Assembly (NCBI RefSeq): GCF_011765625.1
Contig: NZ_CP050313.1
Coordinates: forward strand, 3,530,501-3,594,500
Reading direction: 5' to 3'
Length of the DNA: 64,000 bases
From: Shewanella aestuarii
GTDB taxonomy: Bacteria > Pseudomonadota > Gammaproteobacteria > Enterobacterales > Shewanellaceae
Positions 7,872 to 18,509 of this stretch are shown in pieces. Position numbers and translations under genes: made by a program. Every line of letters begins with the position of its first letter. Positions within the stretch are counted from its first letter, which is position 1. The notes beneath the pieces are model-generated. The model did not search any database. It was not told where the DNA came from and saw only the letters and a program-made list of their open reading frames with translations.

Positions 7872-10800
7872 TTACGTCTTATTGTCGTTTTTATAGGCTA
7901 TCCAGTAAGATAGAGTATCAAACAACTCATTCAATACAATAGGTTTGGTAATATGAGCGTTCATTCCTGCGGCTAAACTTTTCTCTCTATCACCCGACAT
8001 GGCATGGGCTGTCATCGCGATGATCGGCATTTGCTCTGCAGTGTAGCGTTTACGCAGTTCTGCGGCCGCAGTTAACCCATCCATCACTGGCATTTGAATA
8101 TCCATCAGAACTGCATCAAACGGCTTAGTGTCAATCAAATCGAGCGCAATTTTTCCATTATCTGCCATGACAACTTCATAACCCGCGCTTTTAAGTAATT
8201 CTGATGCCACTTGTTGGTTGATAAAGTTATCTTCAACCAGCAGCACTAAACCAGATTGTTGTTCTTGTACATCTTCCTTAGGTACCGCCTGTACATTTAA
8301 CTTAGGTTCTTTGGCAAATGCACTGATGATTTCATCAAATAAGGCGGATGCTTTAAACGGCTTTTGCAGTATGGCGTGAATGTTCCGCTCAGCTAAATCA
8401 TCGGAGAGAGGGTCTGCACTATAGGCGGTCATAATAATCACCACTGGGCGTTTCGCAATGCGGCCATCGGCAACCATTTCATCAAGTTGTGCCAATACTT
8501 CTGCACCGCCCATATTGGGCATCATCCAATCAAGCAGCAGTAAATCAACCGGCTGTTTACTTAAACAATCTAGCGCTTGTTGGCCGCTAGAAGCATTATG
8601 CACCCCAAAGCTAAAGTCTTTCATTAATGACGAGTAAATCTCGAGGGCGCTCGGGTTATCATCGACCACTAATGTGGTCAAATTATTTAACTGCTCTGGC
8701 ACCACTAATGGCTCTACTACGTTTTCTTCGGCTATTTCAAAACTGATAGTAAAACTGAAGGTACTGCCTTGATTGGGTTCAGACTCAACCTGCATTGTGC
8801 CCCCCATCATAGACACTAAATGCTTACTGATTGATAAGCCCAGTCCTGTACCACCATACTTACGGGTTGTAGAACCATCAGCTTGAGCGAAGGCATCAAA
8901 TAACTTACTTTGTTGTTCTTTACTAATACCAATACCTGTGTCGCGCACCCAAAACTTCATGGTTATACGGTGGTCGCGCTCACCAACATCTTCACAGCCC
9001 AATTCAATTTCACCCTGCTGGGTAAATTTAACTGCGTTAGACAATAAGTTAATTAAAATTTGTCCTAAGCGCAGTGGGTCCCCATTTAAAATTAACCCTG
9101 CTGTCACTGGCGCATACAATAGTAATTCAACGCCTTTTTCTTGCGCTTTTATGGCGTTCATATCCAGCACATGGTCAAGCACTTTATCCAGCGGGAACGC
9201 TACTCGTTCAAGCTCTAATTTACCCGCTTCAATTTTTGAGAAATCAAGAATGTCATTAATGATGCGTAATAATGATTGCGCTGAGAACCCCGCTTTATTG
9301 AGATAATCTTCTTGCTGCGGCGTTAAGTTAGTCCGCTGCGCCAACTGTAACATACCAATAATGGCATTCATGGGAGTGCGGATTTCATGACTCATATTGG
9401 CCAAAAACTCACTTTTATACATGTTGGCCAATTCTGCATCTTGCTTGGCTTCTAACAAGGCTACTTCGTTACTCTTTTGACGAGTAATATCTTTGTGAGT
9501 CCCCAACATACGCTTAGTTTGTCCCGACTCAGAAAACTCAACCGCACGGCCACGTGACAATAACCAGTGGTAATCACCCGACTTGCCTTTCATTCGAAAT
9601 TCAATCTCATACGCTTCAGTTGGGTCTAGCAAATACTGGCTGCGATACTCTTGCACTCGGTCACGGTCGTCGGGGTGGGTTAAGCCATCAATGGATGACA
9701 ATAACGCCGGAAACTCATTCGGAGCATAGCCAAGCATTGAATAGAAAGCTGGGTTACAAATAATTTGCTCTGAATCGATATACCAATCCCACAGGCCATC
9801 TTCTACCGCATCCATTGCCATATGGTAACGCTCTTCAGACAAGCGCAGTTGCTCAGCGGACTCATTTTCACGGGTAATGTCACGCCAAATAGAAATCAAG
9901 CCTAATAATTCATTGCGGCGGTTATAAAACGGTAACTTGAACACGTCTAATAACACAGGTTTACCAGCAATTTCAGCACGTTCGTTATAACGTAACGAGT
10001 TTCTATCTCTAAGAACTTGCTTGTCTTCTTTAAGAATACGTTGGCCTTGTTCAGGATTCGTAATATCGATAGTGGTTAACCCTATGATGTCACTTTCATT
10101 CACACCAAGCATACGCTCAGCCGATTTATTACAGCCTAAAAATTTACCTTCTTTATCTTTAAATACAATCGCCTCAGGGATAGAGTCAATCAGGGAGCGT
10201 AATAAGGCAAACTCGCGTTCGCGACGTTCAGTAGTATCTCTTAAACGCTGAGTTCGACTGGCAACAAGGTTATCTAGACGCTTATTCTGCTCTGCAAGGT
10301 TACGAGTATACTGCTGGTTTTCTTCAAAAATACGGCTTACCAAGAAAAACCAAGGTTCCCAGCCTTGACTCATTTTTTTAGGTGGTGGTAGTGGCGATTG
10401 CGAACAGGCCTCTAAATGGGTTAATAAGCGTGAAGCTGGGCTTACGAATGCGCGGCGGGTTTGCCAATGCACTATAGTCACTAAAACCGATAAGGCTAAA
10501 ACCACCATAATGAACGTCAGTTGGAGCTTTTCCCATGAGTCTTTAAATAATGCCCCTTCTGGCTGAATATATAACAAACGCCATGGTGCATTATGCAAAG
10601 CCACCGAGTGAATATAATGGTTATTGCGTAAAATCCCCTCGTGGGCATCAAATAGCTCAGACTCAGATAACGAATGCAGCTCTGCTGGAATACGCTGGCT
10701 GATGTGGTAAACCCGATTCATTTCACTGGAATCAAAATCACTGTGCGACAGAATATTATTTTGCTGATCAAGCAAAATCACGGTTCCCGGCATTTTAAAG

Positions 10801-11579
10801 TAGGTACGAATTTGCTTCGCTAACGAAGCTAAGGTCATGTCTAAATTAATGGTGCCAATAAATTCATCTTCTAAATAAACCGGTAAACCTAGGGTTGTTA
10901 ACAAGCCTTGATCAGCGCCATCTACGTAAGCTGGGCTCCAAAACGCATTACGCTGAGGATTATATTTTGGGGTGGCAAGTTGAAATTGTTGCTTATTTAA
11001 CTGTTCTTCCCGAAAGCGCTGTTCTGAATTAGTCCACGGGAAATAAGACATCATTTTTCGCTTGGATACATAGTAGATGGATGACGCTTTGGGGGCAGCC
11101 TCTTTGGCAACAGGAAAAGATAACGATAGCTCGAATAGCATTTCGAGCTCTTGATAAAACTGCTCACTGCGGCCATCTAATGAGCCCATACCGGTAATGC
11201 GGCCCATATTGGTAAAGGGCTCACCGCTTTTTACATAACTGGGTTCAAGGCTAAAAAACTGTCCGTCGGCATTGAATTTTTCATACTGAGGTAAGCGATC
11301 TTTTCGCACCAATTCACCTAAACGCAGATGATCAACCGCGACATCACGTAAACTTTTTACAGCTCGAATGCTCGACTCAAGTAATAAATCGATTTGTAGC
11401 ACGTGACGAGCAACTTGCTCTTCACGCTGTTCGATTTGGACTTCTTTTTGGCGTTCATAAAAAATTGCAGCAGTGATCAATGACATCACAATTACGCCAA
11501 TATAGGTATAAAAAACCGCACGGTTATAATTGCGTTGAATGGGAGATTTTAATTGTAAATCTTGCTCTGTTGAATTCAT
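7872..11579 (-). CDS. Hybrid sensor histidine kinase with Cache, two PAS and two receiver domains
   Basis: 1235 residues. Order: membrane segment about 19-37, periplasmic Cache-like sensor about 40-350, second membrane segment about 352-372, coiled linker, PAS about 460-570, PAS with PAC about 585-700, HisKA with phospho-acceptor H731 in NMSHEIRTPMN, HATPase with DTGIGIS and GGTGLGLSI, receiver 1 with D1017 (LLLDWMMPN), and receiver 2 with D1160 (LMDIQMPVMDG). No Hpt domain follows, so phosphate must leave through a separate Hpt protein or the receivers act in cis. A periplasmic ligand is expected. There is no cognate response regulator next to it; the downstream neighbour is the secreted metalloprotease. 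A 16-bp palindrome lies 18 bases before the start. Confidence 0.93.
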   Translation of the reverse strand: MNSTEQDLQLKSPIQRNYNRAVFYTYIGVIVMSLITAAIFYERQKEVQIEQREEQVARHVLQIDLLLESSIRAVKSLRDVAVDHLRLGELVRKDRLPQYEKFNADGQFFSLEPSYVKSGEPFTNMGRITGMGSLDGRSEQFYQELEMLFELSLSFPVAKEAAPKASSIYYVSKRKMMSYFPWTNSEQRFREEQLNKQQFQLATPKYNPQRNAFWSPAYVDGADQGLLTTLGLPVYLEDEFIGTINLDMTLASLAKQIRTYFKMPGTVILLDQQNNILSHSDFDSSEMNRVYHISQRIPAELHSLSESELFDAHEGILRNNHYIHSVALHNAPWRLLYIQPEGALFKDSWEKLQLTFIMVVLALSVLVTIVHWQTRRAFVSPASRLLTHLEACSQSPLPPPKKMSQGWEPWFFLVSRIFEENQQYTRNLAEQNKRLDNLVASRTQRLRDTTERREREFALLRSLIDSIPEAIVFKDKEGKFLGCNKSAERMLGVNESDIIGLTTIDITNPEQGQRILKEDKQVLRDRNSLRYNERAEIAGKPVLLDVFKLPFYNRRNELLGLISIWRDITRENESAEQLRLSEERYHMAMDAVEDGLWDWYIDSEQIICNPAFYSMLGYAPNEFPALLSSIDGLTHPDDRDRVQEYRSQYLLDPTEAYEIEFRMKGKSGDYHWLLSRGRAVEFSESGQTKRMLGTHKDITRQKSNEVALLEAKQDAELANMYKSEFLANMSHEIRTPMNAIIGMLQLAQRTNLTPQQEDYLNKAGFSAQSLLRIINDILDFSKIEAGKLELERVAFPLDKVLDHVLDMNAIKAQEKGVELLLYAPVTAGLILNGDPLRLGQILINLLSNAVKFTQQGEIELGCEDVGERDHRITMKFWVRDTGIGISKEQQSKLFDAFAQADGSTTRKYGGTGLGLSISKHLVSMMGGTMQVESEPNQGSTFSFTISFEIAEENVVEPLVVPEQLNNLTTLVVDDNPSALEIYSSLMKDFSFGVHNASSGQQALDCLSKQPVDLLLLDWMMPNMGGAEVLAQLDEMVADGRIAKRPVVIIMTAYSADPLSDDLAERNIHAILQKPFKASALFDEIISAFAKEPKLNVQAVPKEDVQEQQSGLVLLVEDNFINQQVASELLKSAGYEVVMADNGKIALDLIDTKPFDAVLMDIQMPVMDGLTAAAELRKRYTAEQMPIIAMTAHAMSGDREKSLAAGMNAHITKPIVLNELFDTLSYWIAYKNDNKT

Positions 11580-11597
11580 TCTAAAACCTTTGCGACA

Positions 11598-11613
11598 GTG
11601 TAATGCATTACAC
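11598..11613. promoter_or_regulatory. 16-bp perfect palindrome before the hybrid kinase
   Basis: GTGTAATGCATTACAC, perfect dyad symmetry, 18 bases upstream of the hybrid kinase start. The position over the leader fits a repressor operator. The binding protein is unknown. Confidence 0.4.
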
Positions 11614-11810
11614 AGCTATCGGCGCAATATAAAAGTAAGGCTATTACGCACGCAATAATCAAGACATTTGGCATATTATCAGGATGATAGTGCTATTCAC
11701 ACGAATAAATGAGTTTATCGTGTAAGAGTTGCGACTCACACTACATAGACAACAGATTTGCGCACCACCAGCCTTACTTCAAAGTTAATATTGATTGAAA
11801 TCGAATTTTC

Positions 11811-11849
11811 TAAAAAACCAATATTAAGGCTACCAAGTGTAGCCTTAAT
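11811..11849 (-). terminator. Terminator of the PIN-PhoH gene
   Basis: ATTAAGGCTAC / GTAGCCTTAAT, an 11-bp perfect stem with a 5-base loop, about 50 bases behind the stop codon; on the minus strand a T6 run follows after 5 bases. Confidence 0.7.
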
Positions 11850-11900
11850 TAATTGCATCGCTAGGTGCTCAGCACTCAAACTTGTTGAACAACTCAAGTA

Positions 11901-13295
11901 TTACAAATGCTCCTCAGCAAATTCAGCAAGACGCGAACGAACTACACCATTTAAATACACGTTAGCACTGCCTTCAAAGTCTTTAAAGCGTTCCACCATA
12001 TAGGTTAACCCTGATGTAACTGCTGTTAGGTAGGTCGAATCGATTTGCGCCAAGTTACCACTGCAAATTAACTTAGTGCCCTCGCCCATTCGAGTGATCA
12101 TGGTTTTAATTTGGGATGCGGTTAAATTTTGACATTCATCTAGCAGTACAACCGCGTTTTGAATCGATCGCCCACGCATAAAGTTTATCGACTTAAACTG
12201 AATATTGGCTTTTTCCATGATGTAATTAACACTACCACTGGGGTTAACATCATTTTTATGTAGCACTTCGAGTGTATCGGTTATGGCTGCCAGCCAAGGT
12301 GCCATTTTCTCTTCTTCGGTGCCGGGTAAAAAGCCGATTGATTCGGCTATTTCAGGGGTGTTACGGGTGACAATAATTTTGTCATAACGCTTTTTTTCTA
12401 CCACTAATTCAAGTGCCGATGCCATCGCTAGCAAGGTTTTACCGCATCCCGCTGGTCCAGTTAAAATAATCAGCTCAATATCTGGGTCAAGCAAAGCATC
12501 AAGCGCCATTCCCTGATATATATTTTTCGGCTTAATGCCCCACGCTTCGTGGTGCATTAATCTTTCTCGGCCGCGATCAATTATGTCCATATAGGTATCG
12601 GTTTTGGCCGCGACTCGACCACAAAAATCAGATTCTTGGTCAATCAGATATTGATTGATGTAAAAGGGCTCTTTTCCAAGATGCTCAAGTGACACTTGGT
12701 GCACAGTATTCCGTCCTTGTCTTGCGGTTGAAACATCGTCGACTTTTTGCCAAAAATCACCTTCAAACTCATAAAAACCTTTGGCCAAAAAGCGAATATC
12801 ATCAATTAATTGATCAGTACGATAGTCTTCAACCCGCTCAATACCAGCACCTTTGGCCTTTAAGCGCATATTAATGTCTTTGGTGACTAACACCACTGTG
12901 CGTGGATGATGTTGCTTTTGCAGATGAAGCGCGGTGTTAATAATGCGGTTATCGTTATTATCGCCAGGCAAAGCGCCCATGGTGAAATCGATTTGATGAT
13001 CGGGGAATATGGATAAACTACCACTAGCCTCTAAATGGCCTTCTCGGGTCGGTAGTGGCACGCCTTTTATAATTTGCTCAGGGGTCGTTGAACCACCTAA
13101 AATATCTTCCAATGCCCTTATAGCAACTCGGGCATCTCGGCTGACATCGCGCTTTCTATCCTTAATACTATCTAGCTCTTCTAACACAGTCATAGGAATG
13201 ATTACGTCATGCTCTTTAAACGAATATATCGCTAAAGGTTCATGCAGTAACACGTTGGTATCCAATACAAACAACTTTCTGTCGGTTTGTTCCAT
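11901..13295 (-). CDS. PIN-PhoH ATPase (PhoH2-type RNA helicase/RNase)
   Basis: 464 residues in two parts. Residues about 8-140 form a PIN ribonuclease domain (FVLDTNVLLHEP with the first acidic residue, later LDSIK and TKDINMRLKA). Residues about 245-460 form the PhoH ATPase with Walker A GPAGCGKT at 280-287 and Walker B VVLLDECQN. Proteins of this layout (PhoH2) have been shown in other bacteria to unwind and cut RNA. TTGGAGG before the ATG is a strong ribosome site. It is monocistronic, divergent from rapA, with its own terminator. Confidence 0.92.
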   Translation of the reverse strand: MEQTDRKLFVLDTNVLLHEPLAIYSFKEHDVIIPMTVLEELDSIKDRKRDVSRDARVAIRALEDILGGSTTPEQIIKGVPLPTREGHLEASGSLSIFPDHQIDFTMGALPGDNNDNRIINTALHLQKQHHPRTVVLVTKDINMRLKAKGAGIERVEDYRTDQLIDDIRFLAKGFYEFEGDFWQKVDDVSTARQGRNTVHQVSLEHLGKEPFYINQYLIDQESDFCGRVAAKTDTYMDIIDRGRERLMHHEAWGIKPKNIYQGMALDALLDPDIELIILTGPAGCGKTLLAMASALELVVEKKRYDKIIVTRNTPEIAESIGFLPGTEEEKMAPWLAAITDTLEVLHKNDVNPSGSVNYIMEKANIQFKSINFMRGRSIQNAVVLLDECQNLTASQIKTMITRMGEGTKLICSGNLAQIDSTYLTAVTSGLTYMVERFKDFEGSANVYLNGVVRSRLAEFAEEHL

Positions 13296-13692
13296 GGCGC
13301 CTCCAAGGTGCTGATTAAATGTAAATCGCTATCAATAAAATTCCTCATAAAAATAGATACAAGCCACTGATGAAACTGAGACAATCTTGTTATCTCTTTT
13401 GTTATGGCAGCTTCATTTTTTCAACTAATAATTCAACTATGGCAGCATGATTTCAAAAATTCAATCATTTACCTAACCGTCATAAGGATTTATTCAACTC
13501 TTTTATGACAAAGTAAACTCTACTCAATTAACACTAATTTAGGTTGTAATCGCTTGTTGTAACCAATTCTTCAAACATGATGATTCAGTGTTTCGGCTAA
13601 CAAATTAATTAACTGCTAGAATTTAAATCTGGGCTGCTTTGGTTTACCATACGCCCCCTTTTTGTTTCCCGCTTCAAACATGAGAATTAAAG
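13296..13692. other. 397-bp divergent promoter region between PIN-PhoH gene and rapA
   Basis: AT-rich, no credible ORF. It must contain the promoters of both divergent genes. I see no strong operator or RNA structure in it. Confidence 0.55.
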
Positions 13693-16595
13693 ATGCCGTT
13701 TGCTTTAGGTCAACGCTGGATCAGTGATACCGAATCAGAACTAGGATTAGGCACAGTTGTGCAAGTCGAAGGCCGTATGGTCACCTTGTTATTTCCGGCT
13801 ACCGGAGAGAACCGTATGTTCTCCCGTCAAGATGCTCCATTAACAAGAGTTATGTTCAACCCCGGCGACACAGTTGAAAGCGGCGAAGGTTGGTCTTTAA
13901 CCGTTGAAGAGACAGAAGAGAAAAACCAACTGATTACTTATCATGGGATCAACACTGAAACCCAAGAAAAAGTCAGTCTGCGTGAAACCTTGCTCAGTCA
14001 TAATATTCGTTTTAATAAGCCTCAAGACCGTCTGTTTGCTGGGCAAATTGACCGTTTAGACCGTTTTGGTGTGCGTTATCAAAGCCAATTGCTGCGTCAT
14101 AAACTCGCTACCTCAGATCTTTTAGGCTTGCAAGGCCCCGAGTCGGCTTAATTGCTCACCAACAATGGATTGCCCATGAAGTAGGTCGTCGTTATGCACC
14201 AAGGGTATTATTAGCCGATGAAGTAGGTTTAGGTAAAACCATTGAAGCCGGTTTAATTATTCATCAGCAGTTACTTACAGGTCGCGCTGAACGTATTTTA
14301 GTTATTGTGCCTGATACTTTACGTCATCAATGGTTAGTTGAAATGCTCCGTCGCTTTAATTTGCGTTTCTCAGTTTTTGATGAAGATCGCTGCGTTGAAG
14401 CCTACGCTGATAACGACAACCCCTTTTATACTGAGCAATTAATCATTTGTTCACTTGAACTACTACGTAAAAAGAAACGTTTAGAACAAGCCATTGATGC
14501 CGACTGGGATTTATTAGTCGTCGATGAAGCCCATCACTTAGAGTGGTCAGAAGAAGCACCAAGCCGCGCTTATCAAATTGTTGAAGCATTGAGTGAAGTA
14601 GTACCTGGGGTTTTACTGTTAACGGCAACACCAGATCAATTGGGCCACCAAAGCCATTTTGCCCGTTTGCGCTTGTTAGATCCTGATAGATTTTATGATT
14701 ATGACGCCTTCTTAGCGGAAGAAAACAGCTATAAAGATGTCGCCTTAGCTGCTGAGGCTTTAGCCTCTAATGCCCATTTACCTAACTCAGCGATTAACAG
14801 CTTAACTGAGCTTTTATCAGAGAAAGACATTGAGCCAAGCATTCGCTTGATTCAAGCAAAAGATGTAGATGCTGAGCAACAGCAAGCCGCGCGTGACGAA
14901 TTACTACAAGAGTTGTTAGATCGCCACGGTACAGGCCGTGTGTTATACCGCAACAGCCGAGCCTCAGTAAAAGGGTTCCCGCAACGCCACTTTAATGCTT
15001 ACCCACAAACCTTGCCTGAGCAATATGTTACCGCACAGCGAGTGAATGACATGATGGGCGGTGCGAAAACAGCACAAGCCAAAGCCATGCAAGCATTAAG
15101 CCCTGAAAAATTATACCAAGCCTTTGAGAATGACAGCTCGTGGTGGAAGTTTGATCCTCGAGTGGATTGGCTGATCGACTTCTTAAAAAGTCATCGCAGC
15201 AAAAAAGTGCTGATTATTGCCAGCCTAGCTGAAACCGCCTTAAGCCTTGAAGAAGCCTTACGCACCCGAGAAGGGATTCAAGCCACCGTCTTCCATGAAG
15301 GCATGTCGATTATTGAACGCGATAAAGCCGGTGCTTACTTTGCTCAAGAAGAAGGCGGAGCACAGGCTCTGATCTGCTCAGAAATTGGCTCAGAAGGACG
15401 TAACTTCCAATTTGCCAGCCATTTAGTATTGTTTGATTTGCCACTCAACCCAGACTTACTTGAGCAGCGTATTGGTCGCTTGGACCGTATAGGCCAAAAA
15501 AATGATATTCAAATTCACTTGCCGTATTTACAAGATACTGCGCAAGAGCGCTTGATGCGTTGGTATCATGAGGGCTTAAACGCATTTGAATTAACTTGCC
15601 CAAGTGGTCATGTGTTGTTTAACCAGTTTGCCGATGAACTCATTAGCATGCTTGGCAATGATGACCCTGATGCCTTAACCCAATTGCTACATCATACCCA
15701 GCAACAATACAAGCAGTTAAAACAAGCCATGGAACAGGGGCGCGATAAACTACTTGAAATAAACTCCCATGGCGGCGAGCGCGCCAATGCATTAATTCAA
15801 CGTTTAGCGGAAAAAGATAACAACACCGACTTAGTCGGCAGTGTTATTCGGTTGTGGGACATTATTGGAGTTGACCAAGAAGATAGAGGCGAAAACTCGA
15901 TTATCTTACGTCCAAGTGAACACATGATGTTCCCTACTTATCCAGGGCTTCATGAAGACGGTATTTCAGTCACCTTTGATCGCGATACCGCACTATCACG
16001 TGATGACATTGCTTTTATCACTGAAGAACATCCATTAGTGCAAACGGGTTTAGACCTTATTACAGGCTCAGAAACGGGTACCACTAGTGTTGCAGTATTA
16101 AAAAACAAAGCTTTACCCGCTGGCACGCTATTTTTAGAACTTATCTACATGGCTGATGCCTCTGCGCCGAAATCGACGCAACTATATCGTTATATGCCAC
16201 CAACACCAATCCGTGTGTTGTTGGATAAAAACGGCAATAACATGGCTGATAAAGTCGATTATCAAAGCTTTGATAAACAGCTAAGCCCAGTTAACCGCCA
16301 TATTGCCAGTAAGTTAGTGAATGCATCTCAACCGTTATTGCATCCGTTATTTGCCCATGGTGATACACACGCACAAGCGGCATTAGAAAAGTTAATGGCC
16401 GCCGCTCGAGATAAAATGTCACAACAGTTAGGTAACGAGTTAAGCCGCCTTGAGGCACTTAAAGCCGTTAACCCTAACATCCGTGAAACTGAGCTCGATT
16501 ATATTCGTAATCAAATGACTGAACTGAATGACTATATCAATCACAGCCAGTTGCAGTTAGATGCTGTCAGAATGGTATTAGTCAGTCACGTTTAA
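13693..16595 (+). pseudogene. rapA: RNA polymerase-associated helicase RapA, split by a one-base frameshift
   Basis: Residues 1-149 (N-terminal Tudor-like domains) read in one frame, then meet a stop at 14151. The rest, from the codon at 14139, reads in the next frame to 16595. The break is at a C4 run (14136-14139); one extra C restores [13 protein letters not shown] and a continuous 967-residue protein, matching the about 968 residues of E. coli RapA. Behind the break are [11 protein letters not shown] (Walker A), [10 protein letters not shown] (DEAH box) and the C-terminal helicase motifs ending in [11 protein letters not shown]. RapA recycles RNA polymerase as a Swi2/Snf2 ATPase. Either a real -1 mutation or a homopolymer reading error; the absence of any other decay favours the latter. 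Confidence 0.93.
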
Positions 16596-16617
16596 TTAGG
16601 TAATTGACCACTGCTTT

Positions 16618-16650
16618 AAAAAGCACATACTCAAAAGGTATGTGCTTTTT
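16618..16650 (+). terminator. rapA terminator
   Basis: A 13-bp perfect stem built on GCACATAC / GTATGTGC flanked by A5 and T5, with a 7-base loop. Confidence 0.85.
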
Positions 16651-16701
16651 TATTAAATGAATTAAGCTATGTTGACATGATAAATTCCAATTGAGGTTAC
16701 C

Positions 16702-17571
16702 TTGTCCCCTTTTTTATTGCTCAAGCCTCTTTGTTTCGTGGGCGTGTTAGCTTTGTTATCTCATTCTCAAGCGAAGCCACTTTTTAGCCCAATAGAATCA
16801 TCAGAAATAAAACAAATCACTGTTGATGGTCAAACGGCTGATGTACTCGTTCGCCCTTGGAGTGGTAAAAATCAGTTTGGGGCAGCCGTGATCATTGGTG
16901 CTTCTGACAGCCAAGCAGAAAGCATGGGGCTGGCTGGTTTTTTACGGTACGAATTAAACCCTAAGGGCTGGGCCACCATTAGTTTACCGCCACCAAAGGG
17001 CTTATACCGACCCAATTTTACAACTGATCCGCAAGAGATAAATAAATCAGGAGAAGCGCAGCTCAGGGTAAAATCCAATTCGCCCATACCTAAGTATGAT
17101 TCAGCACAATTACTTGAATTAAGAAACTTCCAACAAGCTAGTTTAACGGAAGCTTTCAATCAACTAACACCGCTCGGACAAGCATTTCCTGGCGCTCGAA
17201 TGCTGATCGCCTTTGATGACACTGCTGGCATGATCACCCATTTACTCTCGGAGAAAAAAATCCCAATCCCCGATTTACTGGTTCTGATTAATCCCTATCG
17301 CGAATATGAGCAGCTTATCGACGAGCCTAGTCAGCGTAAGCCTATTGCCGAACAGCTTGTGGTTATGTCGATACCGATTTTAGATATTATTTCCACCAAT
17401 GGACACCCTTTAGCATTAAAAGACGCAACCCTTCGTAAACAATACAATCAGGTCAAACCGATTAAATATTATCGCCAATATCATCTGGATTTAGATTTAA
17501 ACCATCCTGGAGGATGGCAAGAAGCAATGCAGAAAATTGAAGGGTTTTCGAGAAGTGTTATCGGTCGATAA
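16702..17571 (+). CDS. DUF3530-type exported protein
   Basis: 289 residues with an N-terminal hydrophobic signal (FLLLKPLCFVGVLALLSHS, then AKP). The start is a TTG at 16702, supported by TTGAGG 5 bases before it and by the fact that it places the signal sequence at the very N-terminus; no ATG serves as well. The body (AAVIIGASDSQAESMGLAGF, GWATISLPPP, then a segment around IAFDDTAGMITHLLSE) resembles the alpha/beta-hydrolase-like DUF3530 family, but the nucleophile motif GxSxG appears replaced by DDTAG. Enzymatic function is therefore doubtful. It stands alone between rapA and the crotonase gene. Confidence 0.75.
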   Translation: MSPFLLLKPLCFVGVLALLSHSQAKPLFSPIESSEIKQITVDGQTADVLVRPWSGKNQFGAAVIIGASDSQAESMGLAGFLRYELNPKGWATISLPPPKGLYRPNFTTDPQEINKSGEAQLRVKSNSPIPKYDSAQLLELRNFQQASLTEAFNQLTPLGQAFPGARMLIAFDDTAGMITHLLSEKKIPIPDLLVLINPYREYEQLIDEPSQRKPIAEQLVVMSIPILDIISTNGHPLALKDATLRKQYNQVKPIKYYRQYHLDLDLNHPGGWQEAMQKIEGFSRSVIGR

Positions 17572-17702
17572 CACTGCTAGACAAAGTAAATCATCACTCT
17601 AGATAAAAGCTTAAAATTAAAATACCGTTATCACTAAAAATAACCTCAAAGCAGTCAGTTATTATGCGTAGCTCATTATTTAGCTTGTGCTGCTTTCATG
17701 CA

Positions 17703-18509
17703 TTACCACCAGCGTTGCCGTGCAATATATGCTTTATCAGGTTTTGACGTTTGCCTTATTGCCGCTATCTTGCAATTTTTACCGACCAATAATGCAACTT
17801 GACTCAGTGACTCGCGACTGAGTAATTGCCGAATTGATGCAGACCAACTGCGGTTAATGCTGTGTTTAATCGCAGCAATGGCATCGGGTGATGTTTGTAA
17901 AAATTGCGCAGCCAATTGCTCAGCTCGGGCCATAGGAGTATCACACACCTCAGACACTAAACCATAGTTTAGTGCTTGCTCAGCCGTCAATATCTGCGCA
18001 CTATAGGTTAACTGCAATGCTTTATCTTTACTCATTAGCTGCCTTAAACTGGCAAGCCCAGCCATATCAGGCACCAAGCCCCACTTCGCCTCCATTATCG
18101 ATAACTTTGCACTAGGCTCAGCAATACGCATATCAGCACCCAGTGCAATTTGTACCCCACCGCCAAAACAGCAACCCTGCAAAACTGCAATGACAGGAAC
18201 AGGTAAACGCTGCCAACCTATAGACACCCGTTGCGCTAAATTGGCATTACCTGGCAGAAATTTAAATAACAAAGACACTGCTTTTGAGGGCTGTTTACTC
18301 AAGCTTTTTACATCCAGTCCTGAACTAAAATTACCCTCAGCACCATAAACAATGACCGCATTAATTGACCTATTTTTGGCAATCTTTTTAATCATTTTAT
18401 CGATAGCGACAAACATATCGAAGTTAAGTGCATTCATTTTATCAGGACGGTTAAGACAAACATAAGCAATCTGTTGTTTAATCTCTAAAGTCACTAATTC
18501 CGTTGTCAT
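17703..18509 (-). CDS. Enoyl-CoA hydratase/isomerase family protein (crotonase)
   Basis: 268 residues. Crotonase fold marks: LNRPDKMNALNFDMF near residue 20, oxyanion-hole segment FSSGLDVKSL around residue 62, and GCCFGGGVQIALGADMRIA around residue 113. The position of the second hydratase glutamate falls in SIMEAKWGLVPDM, so E is kept in this stretch. Substrate cannot be deduced; family members act on acyl-CoA thioesters in fatty acid or amino acid breakdown. GGGAA before the ATG is the ribosome site. A FadR-like palindrome 14 bases upstream of the start suggests control by fatty acid status. Confidence 0.85.
   Translation of the reverse strand: MTTELVTLEIKQQIAYVCLNRPDKMNALNFDMFVAIDKMIKKIAKNRSINAVIVYGAEGNFSSGLDVKSLSKQPSKAVSLLFKFLPGNANLAQRVSIGWQRLPVPVIAVLQGCCFGGGVQIALGADMRIAEPSAKLSIMEAKWGLVPDMAGLASLRQLMSKDKALQLTYSAQILTAEQALNYGLVSEVCDTPMARAEQLAAQFLQTSPDAIAAIKHSINRSWSASIRQLLSRESLSQVALLVGKNCKIAAIRQTSKPDKAYIARQRWW

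Larger units (their letters stand above)
11580..11900. other. 321-bp gene-free region
   Basis: Lies between two minus-strand genes. It holds the PhoH-type terminator (11823-11849), the promoter of the hybrid kinase, and the palindrome at 11598-11613. No credible coding sequence seen. Confidence 0.6.
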
